Assembly (NCBI GenBank): GCA_032173965.1
Contig: CM063283.1
Span: 82,214,743 to 82,278,742, forward strand
Direction of reading: 5' to 3'
DNA length: 64,000 bases
Origin: Sitta carolinensis
Taxonomy: Eukaryota > Chordata > Aves > Passeriformes > Sittidae
A model generated the notes under the pieces. The model was not told the DNA's origin. It searched no databases and was given only the letters and a program-made list of their open reading frames with translations. This document shows, one piece after another, positions 35,430 to 46,740 of the stretch; position 1 is the stretch's first letter, and every line of letters begins with the position of its first letter. The position numbers and the translations under genes were made by a program.

Positions 35430-35940
35430 TTCCCTTTGAAAGCAGCCCGGGCAGGTCTCTTTGCTCCCGGCTGTCCGAGCACACCCCTCTGCCCTCTCCC
35501 GGCCCTGCCCAGGGTGCGGAGGCGGCGGCGGGCCGGGGGCGGCCGGGCCCGCTCGGCCCGTGTGGCCGGAACCGGGCTGGGCCCGCTCGGCCCGGCCGGG
35601 ATTCTCCGCTCCTGGAGGGGCGGGAGCGGCTGCCGAGCCCTCCCCGAGGAACCCACCGGGCCCGGCCGGGAGGGGCAAAGGAGCCGGCAGAGCCTGCAGA
35701 GCTTTTGTGCCAGTCGAACACCAAACCACGCTGGCCTGAGGCTGTGTCGGCATCTGGAGCGGCTGAGCATGGGGACAGCACCTGGATGGGCACGAAAGGA
35801 GCTGAGCATGGGGACAGCACCTGGATGGGCACCAAAGGAGCTGAGCATGGGCACCAGCACCAGTGGCCCCCGTGGTTCGTGCTAAAGGCGGCCCCGAAGC
35901 CAGGAGCAGCCCTGACCCCCGTTCCAGACTGAGAGCAGCT
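35430..35940. promoter_or_regulatory. CpG island inside the LTR
   Basis: A block of about 500 bp that is GC-rich and CpG-dense, abruptly bordered by AT-rich sequence and wholly within the LTR ends. It probably contributes U3 promoter or R-region activity. Frames of 149-219 codons open on both strands here are products of low stop density and the internal 39-bp repeat. They show no viral or cellular domain. Confidence 0.6.
35763..35861. repeat. 39-bp tandem repeat in the LTR, about 2.5 copies
   Basis: CTGAGCATGGGGACAGCACC starts at 35,763 and 35,802, with a diverged third copy from 35,841. The first two 39-bp copies differ at a single base (CACGAAAG versus CACCAAAG). Short direct repeats in LTR U3 regions can act as enhancers. 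Near identity suggests recent duplication or conversion. Confidence 0.9.
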
Positions 35941-36785
35941 GGCACAGCTCACATGGAGTTGGCAAAAGAGCATGTGGCCAGCAGAAAGAAACGGAGAGAG
36001 CTTGTTTCTAATACAGGACTTGGACTAGATTGACTTTTTTCAGCGTTACAGGACTTTGTACTCGAAGAACGCTAATTCTCTCTTGGGCTAAGAAGGAAAA
36101 AAAGGAGGTGAAACTTTGTAAGAACAACCAAATGAAAATGAAGTCAGTAAGAAAAGAGTTAGATTTTAGATTGAAGGGATTTTGAAAAGTTTGTCTTAAG
36201 CTTAGGCTGTAAAATTCTTTTGTGAAGCTATGGTACAGATATACTTGCTATATCAGACTTTGGGTTTCCCCAGTAAGTTCATGGAATGCTTTGGGGGGGT
36301 GGTAGCATTCTAGCCACAATTATGAGCAGAGGCACCAGCGTTAGAAGTTTGATGAGAAACCTCGGCCCCAGGGATAAAAGGGGAAGACCTCTGTTCCCAG
36401 AGATGGGTGAAAGGATGCTAGAATGGCTCATCCTTAAAATAGCACCCCAATAAACTAACATGGACCAAAAGCACAGTTGTGAGGAAAACTGTGAAAGATG
36501 GGAAAGACTTCACAAAGGCAGATCTAGGGCAGCTGCAGTTTGTGAGAAATGAAGCCACAAGAGTTCTTTTCTTGTGAGGAGCTTTCCATAGCATTAGCAA
36601 AAAATACTTTTCTCTCTAAATGAACTAAAAAAAGACTGGTTTAGAAGTGAGAAACTGACAGATTTTTCTGAGTGTTGTTTTCTTTACATTGTTAGTTATG
36701 AGATAAGAAGGTGTGGGGAGGGAGGAAGAGTGTTTTGAAGGTTCCGTCCTCATTCTTGTTGTTTTCCTTTCTTTTAATGGTAATT

Positions 36786-36791
36786 AATAAA
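36786..36791 (+). terminator. AATAAA polyadenylation signal in the LTR
   Basis: AATAAA lies 119 bases before the LTR end and is followed by T-rich sequence, the expected place for the R/U5 boundary on the plus strand. Confidence 0.5.
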
Positions 36792-36910
36792 GTCTTATTA
36801 CTTTTAAGCTTAAGCCTGCTTTGCTCTTGATTGAAAACTTTGAAATTGGCAAAAATCAAACTAGAACAAAAATTGGTGTTTCTGCCTGGTTTCGAATTGA
36901 AACCACAACA

Positions 36911-36915
36911 CTTGG
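36911..36915. repeat. right target-site duplication CTTGG
   Basis: Identical to the 5 bases before the LTR. It supports integrase-mediated insertion and shows the element is intact end to end. Confidence 0.8.
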
Positions 36916-38590
36916 TCATCAAGAACTTCTGCCATTTTGGGTTTCCTCTTACATCACTTATTGGGCTGGATCAAGGACATGAGGATTTGGGGGCAACCAG
37001 GGCTCAGCTGATACAGATGGGCATCAGACTTCTCAGGGCCCTCAGACACCAGTTAAGGGACCACAAGTTCATTCCTTGCAAACACCCTCCCCATCTGGTT
37101 GTTTGCCAGCAGGAACTCTGGTTCCTCACTGGTCGTCTTTGGGAATGTCACAAGCTGAGGTGCTGGGTTGCCCTCTGGGATTTAGGCTGTTCAAGTCCAC
37201 CCAAACACATGGTTTAATTTCAGACAAACATAGCAAGGAAATAGGCTCAATTCCCTTACTTTCCTCACGAGTTGTAGAAGAGATTGATTCAGCAGAAAGA
37301 CAAAGTTTCTTGTGTATCCAGGCAGCTTTATGGCTCAGCTTCTGCAGGATTAAGGTTGACATTATGCTGCTTTTGCAGCCTGACAGGTCACATTGGAGCA
37401 ACAGTCATTCCTTGACAAGTATGTGTGGAGCACAGCAGGTCCATGTGAGACCTTCCTTAGAGTGTAGAATGATTTCTTCCTTCTTTGTTCACCTACACAA
37501 CAGTTAACCTGTAGCCTAAGATAATTATTTCACTTTTATGTGTTTCCATTCTGCTATATATCCATTTAGCAACATGCCATACAACCTTCTGTGTGCTGCA
37601 CTGGTAATCATTGAGCTTTGCTGCTCATCACTGAATTTCCTGCCAAGCAGAGTTAAATCCCAAATTCTTTTTGCCTGCTCTGTTTTGTTATTTTATTTTT
37701 TTCAGACATTGATTATATCAGTAGAGTGAAGGAAAGTATTACAGGGATAGACAGTGTGGTAAGAGAGGCATTGGAAGGGAAGTCAGCATATATTTGTGCT
37801 GTCAGTTTTAATGCATCATTTGTTGATTCTGTGTATTTTATGTGGTCCAGAAATAGTTTTTGCATATCTTGTCCATCTTCTGTTTTATCCTGAATTGAGA
37901 TGTTAGAATTTCATGTTCTTTATTGAATTTAGACTCCTTTCTTTGATTCTTGGGCTGGATACTCATTTCCCAGGTCTGACATTTGCAGGGTGTCTATGGA
38001 ATGGCTAATTCTTCCTTCCAATGGGACCTTTTCTACAGTGTATGATAAGATGATGTCATGTTTTCACCCCAGCTGACAATGAAGTAACATGCAGCCTTTC
38101 TCTCCAAATGTCCCTCCTCCTTCCCCTTCTTTCACCCCTAATGATCCTCTGAAGAGGTCCTCAAAAATTGCCAATGCTGACTACATTGCAGGTTGTCATG
38201 GAGGAGCATTGGGAAAAGTTTTAAACCTGGGAGTTCCCAGGTACACCCATAGCCCCATATTACCCACTGCAAAGAAAACCAGCCCCAGCCAAAACCAGTG
38301 TAGATGATCATAATAATGTTGTCTCACCTTTAAAATTGTGTTTAGTAGTATCTTTCCAGAAACTGCACAGCACAGCCATATCTTGAGCAGAGAATAGGTG
38401 ATTTTGCAGTCTAAAGACTGACAAACCCTACATGTCACACACACAGACAGATCCCTTTAATCATTAAAAACTGCTGTACTGTCTCTTTTTAAATAGGGAA
38501 TAAGGGCTGTGACAGGCTTAGGTTTTTCAGGAAGAGAACCATGGAAGTGAAGGGATTTTTCCCCATGTTAAACCCTCAGCAAAAAGATAT

Positions 38591-38602
38591 GGGGGGGGGG
38601 GG
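38591..38602. repeat. G homopolymer, 12 bases
   Basis: Uninterrupted G run inside AT-rich sequence. Confidence 0.95.
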
Positions 38603-39288
38603 AAGGGAGAGGAAGCACAACACCTTTTCCTCTTTCAGTTCTTTGGAGAGTAACTATAATTCTTACTGGAGGAAAAATACCACAGTGTATTCTGTTGACC
38701 ACTGTTAACAATGTGAAATATTGTCTGCATGACCCTCACTCTGTGCCAGCAAACAGAGCCAACAGTGAGCTGCTGGCACCGTGTCCTATAGAGCCAACAT
38801 GCACCAGCTGATGGCCAGCAGTGCTTAAAGTCCCTCGCACAGAGATAAACAGCAATGCTGCATCCTGTGTGCACTTTCAAAGAGGTCTAGTCAGAGTTCT
38901 AACATAATCATTTTACAGAAGTAGAAACTGAGGCAAGAAGATAGAGTTTTCTGCACTTTAGGCAACGGAGCCAAAAATATCACTTTAATTTCCCAAGTTC
39001 CCTAAAGATGGTTAAATTACACTCCTTAATATTTGTACGATTGAAATACCAAACCACACTCTCTGTACAGGGGCAATGGGACAGAGCTGCACAGGCTTGC
39101 TTAGAAACGCCAAATCAGATTACCTGCTAAATGTCTATGTTTGCCAACAGTCATGATGCGTTGGCATGAGCACCAAGACCAGTCTAGGCATTCCTGGAGA
39201 ACTCCTGGAAAACAAGGCAAGCATTTTGAAAACAAACAGTGGGACAAATTAGGTTGAACTGATACCTACAAGGGTATAGTTGAATTTC

Positions 39289-39306
39289 TTTTTTTTTTTT
39301 TTTTTT
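39289..39306. repeat. T homopolymer, 18 bases
   Basis: Uninterrupted T run with no identifiable element beside it. Confidence 0.95.
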
Positions 39307-41649
39307 AATTGACAGAGAAATTGAATGTTTATTCTTAATGGAGTGAGAGTTTCAAACTTATCAAAACAAACATAAGAAGCTGGTGGGAAATGCAGATCAC
39401 AAAATTACCACATGAGACAGAAAATCAGTAAGCTACTTCTACTGTACTTACAGTGCCCAAGTGGAAAGCTGTTGACTGGGGTAACATGGCTTAATAGACA
39501 TCATGTAAAAAAATGGTTTCTAAGTCATCATAGGCAGAAGAAATGTATTTTTCACTTTCAGGAAAGGGCCGGTAGGAGGGGAGGAATGATTTTCCTTTGC
39601 ATTTCAGACCAACTAATTGGATCATGCAAGCATTGCTATACAGATTCTGCTGGCTAAATCCTGCACAAGCACATGTAGGTGAAGTTTCCTGCAGGGGGTA
39701 TCTTGGTGACAGAGAAGAATTGCAGAAATTAATTTTGGTTTTTCTTGATTTCTAACAGGAAGACTTTGAGAAGATACCTTGAAATACTCATTGACTGAAA
39801 CGGGAAGGAGAAGGGAAGTGTGTAGCTTTTATGCCTGAAAAGGCAAAGCAAGATGATTGTGGCTGTCAGCTGCGGATGCTGTGGACTACCTTTTGTCATT
39901 TTTGGAATGTATGAGCAGCTGCTATGTATATGCACATACAGGTAATCCAAGAGAGAAACAAACTGCAGGAACTAAATGAACACAGTAGAAACCCATCTCC
40001 AGCAGAAGATAGAGTTTAAGAGTTGGAGACAAAGAGACAAGGCAACCAGTCCGTAATTCTTCTCTCCCTCTAATGCACTATCTGATCTTGTAGAGGTTAA
40101 TAGCAGAACTTCATAGACACCTAAATGCTTTCACCAGTACTGTGAAATCTAGCAAAACTTCACAAATCCGTGGTTGGGTTTCTGCTGTATTTAATAGGAA
40201 CACAAAGAAGTTCAGTGTGAATGTTGTACATGTTGCTCAAAATTAGAAATTTAAAATTAGGTAATTTGGAAATTTTCCTGATTCTCACAATTCTCTGAAG
40301 CAACTAAACAAGGTGTGCATTATCAACAAAACAAGAAACAATGTGGGAGGAAAGAAAACATATTATCTATGTAAATGAGAAAAAACTACAACACTGAAAT
40401 GACTATTCATTATAGTTCACTGTCTGCAGACACACTTATGAAATAAATTCTCGTTAAAATAAAAAATAAAAAAAAAAAAAAAGAAAAGCAGGGAGAAGTG
40501 GAATAATTGCCATTATGTGTCTGAGAGAGTGTTCTTCCATTAGTTGCAATTAATACAGTAATGGTAAATGAAAATTATTTCCTATTTTGTACTTACTGTG
40601 AGGAAACATTAAAGAGGGAAAAAAAAGATAAGTGAAATGAAGAAAAACCAAAGCATGATAATTAATATATTGATGATTAGGCATCATCTCTGGCCTGATC
40701 GATCATCATGAAGTTCTGGTTTTATTTAATTAGTGTATGGTAATTTCATACAGAATCCCAATGTGCCAATGAAAACTGGTGTGTGAAGCCATTGACCTTC
40801 TGCTCACATATGCAACATCTTCTTACAGTGCTAACAGCCTATATGCATCAATGCTAAAAGGCTTCTGTCTCACAGGAGAGCCCCTGTATCAGGGGGATAT
40901 CATTACCGCCTACGGCGAGATCAGAGTTTGGCTCTTCTTGGTGCACAGGAGTCTGGAGAGCAAAAGGGAAATTGGGTTTGCCAGAATAATGATGGTGTGC
41001 TATAAGATTATGGAGTGCCACCATAAACTGAAAATGAACACACAAGTTTCTTTTTGTTTGTTTTATTAAATGCTATTATCGTTATTCATTATGTTCTTGG
41101 TCATCAATTTTCTCAGAGCTGCTAACAAAATGTCACATAAATCCAGCCTGTTCCTTTCTGACCCTTATAACATCATGCAATTTTCCTCATTCACCCTTAA
41201 TTTGAGGTATAAACTAATGTGAAAACATGCTTTTTATTAAATGGCAAGTTTTCTACTAAAAACATTTCTTTTGCAGTAGGAAGCAACTGCATAAGAAATA
41301 AATATCTCAGCCAGACCTCCTGCACTCTTCTCCCAAAATATAAGCAAAAAAAAAAAAAAATGTATGTGTTCTATTTGCCAATTGCAAAATAATAATAATG
41401 TTTGATGGGCAAAAACTCAGCTGTCAGGAGAGAAGACAGACAATTCTGCTTCTTGAATGCTATTGACTTTATGGGGCCAATAAAACAACTTGCAATTAAA
41501 AGAAAAAGGAACCGATTCATGTCCTAAGATTGTGTGACGTAGCTTTTTTCTGTTTGTATAATGTTGTGATTAAATATGGTGGAGCCCTAGGGAGTGAATT
41601 TTTTATTTGAAGGTTAAGCCAATATTAGCAAAAAATAAAATAAAATTAA

Positions 41650-41860
41650 TCAAATGGCCCAGAGCATCACAGCCACAGTTGATTCCAAGAATGCTTGGTT
41701 ACAAAATGAGCAACTGACTAATTGTGTAAATGCTGTTAATTAGCTGTGCAGAGCCCCTAACTGGGCTATTCCCTGTAACTAATAAGAAATCAATTAGCTA
41801 ATGAAGTGGCCATTAAATGCTATGCTAATCTTAGCTGGGATATTTTTAATGTTTCTTCTT
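41650..41860. promoter_or_regulatory. candidate conserved enhancer rich in homeodomain sites
   Basis: In about 200 bases there are at least seven TAAT cores in complex sequence: ATTAATCA, ACTAATTG, GTTAATTAGC, ACTAATAAG, CAATTAGCTAATGA and ATGCTAATC (octamer-like). ATTAGCTAAT is itself a 10-bp palindrome with two facing homeodomain cores. This density without simple-repeat structure is typical of deeply conserved enhancers next to developmental regulators. Conservation itself was not tested. Confidence 0.45.
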
Positions 41861-42811
41861 CTTCTTCTTTTTTTTCCTTCTTTATGATCCTTCCTAATTG
41901 CCATTGCCATACGGAGCTCACAGCTTTCAGCATGTCTAATGAAACATCATTATATCATAACTGGCATTCTTGGATGAGTTAGTGGCAAACCTGCTTCCCA
42001 ATTATTTTTAATTGCCAGACATACTCATAACTGGGCCTTCTACCAAGTAGTTCAGATCCCTGCACTGTCACGTAATATACCCAAAGATTATGTTTTCTTT
42101 TCTTTGCATATGCAGTGTGATGATAGTGTTGGCCACAATGAGGGATGTGCATAATACCCCAAACAAGGAACCTGGGTGGCTGACTTTTCTGTTCCTTGGA
42201 TTGGAGCCTGTTTAGACACAGAATTATCTTCCCTTTGAACAGCTGAAACTACACAAATCTAGGTGAGGTTTTACCTTTATTTAAAATTTTCTAGTGCCCA
42301 CTACACATTATTCTCTACCAATGATTCCTATCTTCATCATGCCTGTGCCAAAAACACTGCAAATTAGCAATGATTATTAGGATTTACAGTTAGGAGTGTC
42401 TTCAGTGATTCCACACAGATTTTGTCACTTTCTAAGAATTCATTATCACCATTTATTTATGTCTATAAATTCCAACTTTGAGAAGGAATAAAATGTATCT
42501 TTAGGTGTCATGGCTGCAAAATCAGTTTCTCCTGTTCAACAGTCTGCTGTAAGAGGATGGAGGGAAGAGTAAATTCCAGTTTTTAAAACACTCCTGCAGA
42601 GTTTTTATTTACAAGCCTGGCATCTATCTGGTAACGCCATCATATTTAAAGCCTGAATCTCAATGAAATTCCCTAAATCTACTTGTGCTGAAGTGGGTTA
42701 TGTGTCAGGATTAGACTGGCTCCTCCCCACCCCCACAATACAATAGTCCTCAGGACATCTGTGCACAAAATACATTCTTTTTAAAAGAATGTTTTCAAAA
42801 GAGAATCTTGC

Positions 42812-42876
42812 CCCTCTCTCTCTCCCTCTCTCTTTTTCCCTCTCTCTCTTTCTCTCTCTCTCCTCCCTCCTTTTTT
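42812..42876. repeat. (CT)n pyrimidine tract
   Basis: Mostly CT dinucleotides interrupted by CCC and TTTTT over about 65 bases, ending in CTCCCTCC and T6. Confidence 0.9.
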
Positions 42877-43653
42877 GGATAACATGCAAATTGAATTGGT
42901 TAATTCTGCACCCAAGTTTCAGGAAATCTGCCACCAGCAGCTGCCACTGTTTCAGATGTCAGGAGGATGCAGATACACTGTGACATTTTGTTCATTAGAT
43001 AAACAAACCAGGTTCAGGCTAACAGCATTAGGTAGAAAGCCCCATCAATTCTCGTACATTTAGTTCACATAATAGGAAGTGACAATTGTTCCTTAGCTTC
43101 ATAAGCACTATATTGAAGAACAAAAGGAAAAAGCATACATAATGTGGCAACAGCAACAACAGTTGCCATAAAATCCTGCAAGGTTGATTTAGATTAATGA
43201 GGCACATAACTTTTTGCCCAAGGCTACTTAAAACAAATATGGCTGCAAACATGGCTACTAGGGAAGAGAAAAAAAAGTCAGTATATTTTTTTTTTTTTTC
43301 TCTTATCTACCATTTTGGTCATATTTATTTGATTTGACTATCAAATAAGAAAACTATTTCAGCAATAACCCCTCTGTAGCAGAACAAAAAAAATTTGCAC
43401 AGTATAGCAGTATAAAAATAAAAACAGAAAAAAATCCCACTTTTGTACATTTCAGTGGCATGTTTTATTAAAAAGAGTGTTAACTCGTACATTGAGCTTA
43501 GATCAAAATCATAGATTTACTAAAAACTCACATTAAAAGCCATATGTCTTTTCCATTTTTACAAATCAGTCTACCTAGAATACCAATGTTTCTGGCTTTT
43601 TCATCAATCAAATGTATTCTGGATTCTGCACCTAGGAATGCAATCAATATTAA

Positions 43654-43690
43654 ATCGTCAAGATAACAATTTGTTACAATTGTTGACGAT
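43654..43690. other. bulged hairpin
   Basis: ATCGTC pairs with GACGAT and AACAATT with AATTGTT, separated by a 5-base bulge on the left arm and a 6-base loop. The following bases repeat GACGATTGTT-like sequence. A transcribed role is possible but unsupported. Confidence 0.7.
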
Positions 43691-45410
43691 TGTTGGTACA
43701 ATTTGTCAGCTCTATATCATGTAATATAAAAATCACCAAAACTGGAAATTCAGTAATACAAAACAAAACCAAACAAAGCCAGTATATTGCCAAAGAGGAA
43801 GAGTGGCCTATCTGAAAAAGAGACTTGGATATTATAGATAAGGCTGTCAGTCAGACTTAGACTGAGAGGTACAGACAATAGAAAAAAAAATCCTCACACA
43901 TTAATATGTATAGCACCATGATGTGGCTTTTAATATTCCAAAGGGACTTCAGCAACTCCATGGGAAAAAAGTGCCAAACCTGAGGCTGGCTGGTGTAAAT
44001 CCTTGCCAACGGCAGCAGTCCCAGTGGAGGATGTGTTACATGGACAGGAGAACAGGCACCCTTTTCTCACATATCCACTTGTCCCCAAGGCACCTGCATC
44101 AGGGTACTCAGCTGAGGTGTGGGGTAGCTGCTGCCAAGAAACAAGAAGACTAACAACCCACTACGACTGCCTCTGTGATTTTTTTTCCTGGGGCTCCTCT
44201 CCTTTCTGGTCCCTCTCTTCCACATTGCCAAAACCCCAGAACCAGTTTGGTGGATTTCCAAAGGCCTGTCTCTGCCCAGAAAGCCAGTGGACAGATGGGG
44301 ATGTCATTCTTAGAAATCCCATCCCATACTATGTGTGGGATACCCTCTCCCCACAACCAGATTTGGTGCTGCTACCACATTCAACTGGTGACTTAAAAAT
44401 ACACTCACACAGACACCTCCCTAGCGCAGAGGTTGAAAACAGGAAGTTGTTCCAGAAGGAGGTTGGCATCAATTTAAGTACAAGGATTTTGGGGCCCTTT
44501 GATTACTTGCAAACATATTCCTGCTTAGTGTCAGGGATCCCAGGCTCCTTCACCTGCTGTTAGGGCATCTCCTCCCCACATAGGACATATCAGAGCTGAA
44601 GGCCCACCCTTTCTGAAGGAGAGTGGTGAGGGATGAGCCAAGAAGTTTTTAAGCAGGTGGGATCAATAGCATAACCCCCCAGCTTGTACTAGATGTTGGT
44701 GGGGGACTATGGAAGTGATTTCTGAGGGATGTCCACAGGCAGAGACTGTAAATCAGCCCAAGTCCTAGGGGAATCTGCATTTTGACTGGAGAATGTTGTG
44801 CATACAAAATTGAAAAAGAAAAAAAGCTAACATTTATTCATTGGATCATTCTAGATTACATTACATTTAGCAGGAATGGAAGAAGGCTCTAACAGAAGCA
44901 ACTAATTTCTTCATTTCTACAGATTATTTTTCTTTAGGATGAGATAACATGTTCTTAACTTTATGTATTCCCACTTTCTGGAATAATTCTTAAAACGTTA
45001 TTATGGATACTGCAGTGGATGAGAAGCTTATTTCCTTTAAAATGAGCTAATTAATTTCCCTTGTGTTGCAGTGCCCAACAACACAAAACTTGCATGAATA
45101 ACATTCCCACAGCAGTGACATGCCTATTTCCAGTAAAAATATAGATACAATTTTAATTTCCTTGATATAAACAGCTTTTTAAGTGGAGAAGCATGATAGA
45201 TGATTCTTTGCAAACTGAAATGAGCACTGCAAAATCTGCAAAAGAGGTTAGATACAATGACGTAAGAAGTGGATCAAATTCAGAAGACCTCCCGTTAAAA
45301 GAGTAACTGTCATTATGAGTGGCATTTTCAACAAACAATAAAAGAACAATAACTTCTGCAGTAATTCTCTTGGGTAGGTTCTCTGGTATTTCAGTTACAA
45401 GCACATGGAC

Positions 45411-45499
45411 CTTCTTTCCTTATTTCCTCCCTCCCTCTCTCTTGTCTCTCTTTTCCCCTTCCCCTTCCCTTACCCCTTCCTTTTTTTCTCCTTCCTTCC
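45411..45499. repeat. polypyrimidine tract
   Basis: About 90 bases of almost pure C/T (CTTCTTTCC, CCCTCCCTCTC, CCCCTTCCCC units) with very few purines. Confidence 0.85.
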
Positions 45500-46429
45500 A
45501 GCACCAGAGGTTTGTCATACTGAAGTTGTACACCCAACCCTTGAATTCTCTCTAGTGCCAAACATAAGAATTTGCCTTATTTCATGAACTTTAGAGTCTA
45601 GACATGCTTTTTAAATGTACTTGTTAAAAGTTCTCATGGGGAATCAGTACTGTAGGGACAAAAACATGATTTGAACCCTGCATGTTTGGGAAGCCAGGTA
45701 CGGGAGATGATATGAGTAACAAAGAGGGGAAATATAAAGTGGAGTAATTTCATCCAGGAGTTCTGTGGAGTTTGCAAAGTATGACATTAAGTCCCAGTCA
45801 CTGTGGGTGAAGAGCTGCCCAAGGATTTAATACCTCAGGGGAATTTTTATAGATTTATTTGGAACTGGTAATTTACCAAATCAAGGTAAACTAATTAAAG
45901 CAAGATTTGAACCAGTTTATATATGTCTTCTTGTAGGAAATTCATCAGTATCACCAGCCGGATTTAAAATCATTTTAGTTGACAGCATTACAGATTTTCC
46001 TATCTTATCAGTGGGTGTGTTTGTCAAAAGGCAATGTGAACATGAGCAAGTTAAATGAAGGTTAATTATAAATTTCACAAAAAATCTTCATGCTGTAGCC
46101 TATATATCACTAGGGGGAAAAAAGACATAAAAATACATGTAATCAAATATTTCTTAATTAATATTTCTTTTTACTCTTAAAGTTCACTTTGAAAAGTACT
46201 GAAATTACCTCCATTACAAAAGAAGGAAGAAAATGCACACTGAACCTGTCACCACCTGCCACCCTTCCTAGTACACCCCAGCTACTGTGTTTCTTGCAAG
46301 CACCGAAAACTTCAATAGAGGACTTGGGACCTTTGAAACACAGATGATGCCTTCCCCTTCCCCATAGTGACTGCAAGTTTCACAGCCTTGTGCCTCCTTG
46401 ATTTCTGAAACTTTGTCCCAACCTATTTC

Positions 46430-46740
46430 TTCAGTAACCAATTTAATAAATGCCCATGCTTTGTGACTGGAAGATTTTTGACTACAAAAGCTGCCTTGTG
46501 GTACTTTGCCTCAGCCAGCCTCTAATAACGCTCTTTCAGCTCCCTGGGCCGGGAGATCTGCACTGGTGCTGCTTGTGCAGTTAAAAGCGGCCCCTAAGCA
46601 GCTACAGAGATTGCCACTAACTCATGGGGCTCGTGTGTACATGGGAAACACAGTCAGGAAATTAAATTTTCCCTCCCCATAATTAATAAGAGCTAAATAT
46701 GTGTTTGTTGTCACTTTTTAAAGCGCTGAAGCCAAATCAA
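46430..46740. promoter_or_regulatory. candidate conserved non-coding element
   Basis: This is a complex, balanced-composition stretch in AT-rich desert. It includes several GC-rich segments (GGGCCGGGAGATCTGCACTG; AAAAGCGGCCCC) and homeodomain-type CATAATTAATAAG. It is not a simple repeat, and the frames in it are closed. Enhancer identity is an inference from appearance. Confidence 0.35.

Larger units (their letters stand above)
35339..36910 (+). mobile_element. solo LTR of an endogenous retrovirus (1,572 bp)
   Basis: The element begins TGTCTTGGTTTG and ends AAACCACAACA. The termini are TG...CA and form an imperfect inverted repeat matching at 9 of 11 positions. A perfect 5-bp duplication, CTTGG, flanks it, as retroviral integrase would leave. 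A 5-bp duplication suits class III/ERVL-type elements. No gag, pol or env sequence and no second LTR lie beside it, so it is a solo LTR formed by recombination between two LTRs. Plus orientation is favoured by AATAAA at 36,786-36,791, about 120 bases before the end, and by an ending like those of known avian LTRs. An AATAAA also exists on the minus strand near the left end, so orientation is not certain. A possible TATA-like GGATAAAAGG lies at about 36,370. The left third is a CpG island of about 500 bp. Confidence 0.8.
36916..41645. other. AT-rich non-coding sequence
   Basis: No gene or element is recognised. A plus-strand frame of 143 codons at 37,076-37,507 has no family resemblance. Simple runs include a 12-base G run at 38,591-38,602, an 18-base T run at 39,289-39,306 and A-rich sequence at 40,461-40,482. 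The part at about 40,650-40,790 has several TGAT/ATCA and TAATTA cores and might be an enhancer. Confidence 0.45.
41861..46429. other. non-coding sequence with small repeats
   Basis: No exon is recognised. A plus-strand frame of 186 codons at 44,003-44,563 has no domain or family resemblance and is overlapped by frames on the other strand. Within it lie the CT tract at 42,812, the hairpin at 43,654 and the pyrimidine tract at 45,411, listed separately. Confidence 0.45.

Noticed and set aside
35258..35973. Minus-strand frames of 172-219 codons containing a PMLSS-type repeat
   Set aside because: They lie almost wholly within the LTR. The peptide repeat is only the 39-bp tandem repeat translated, and there is no retroviral domain.
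44003..44563. 186-codon plus-strand frame
   Set aside because: No recognisable domain, overlapped by other frames, no splice or conservation evidence. It could not be supported as a gene.
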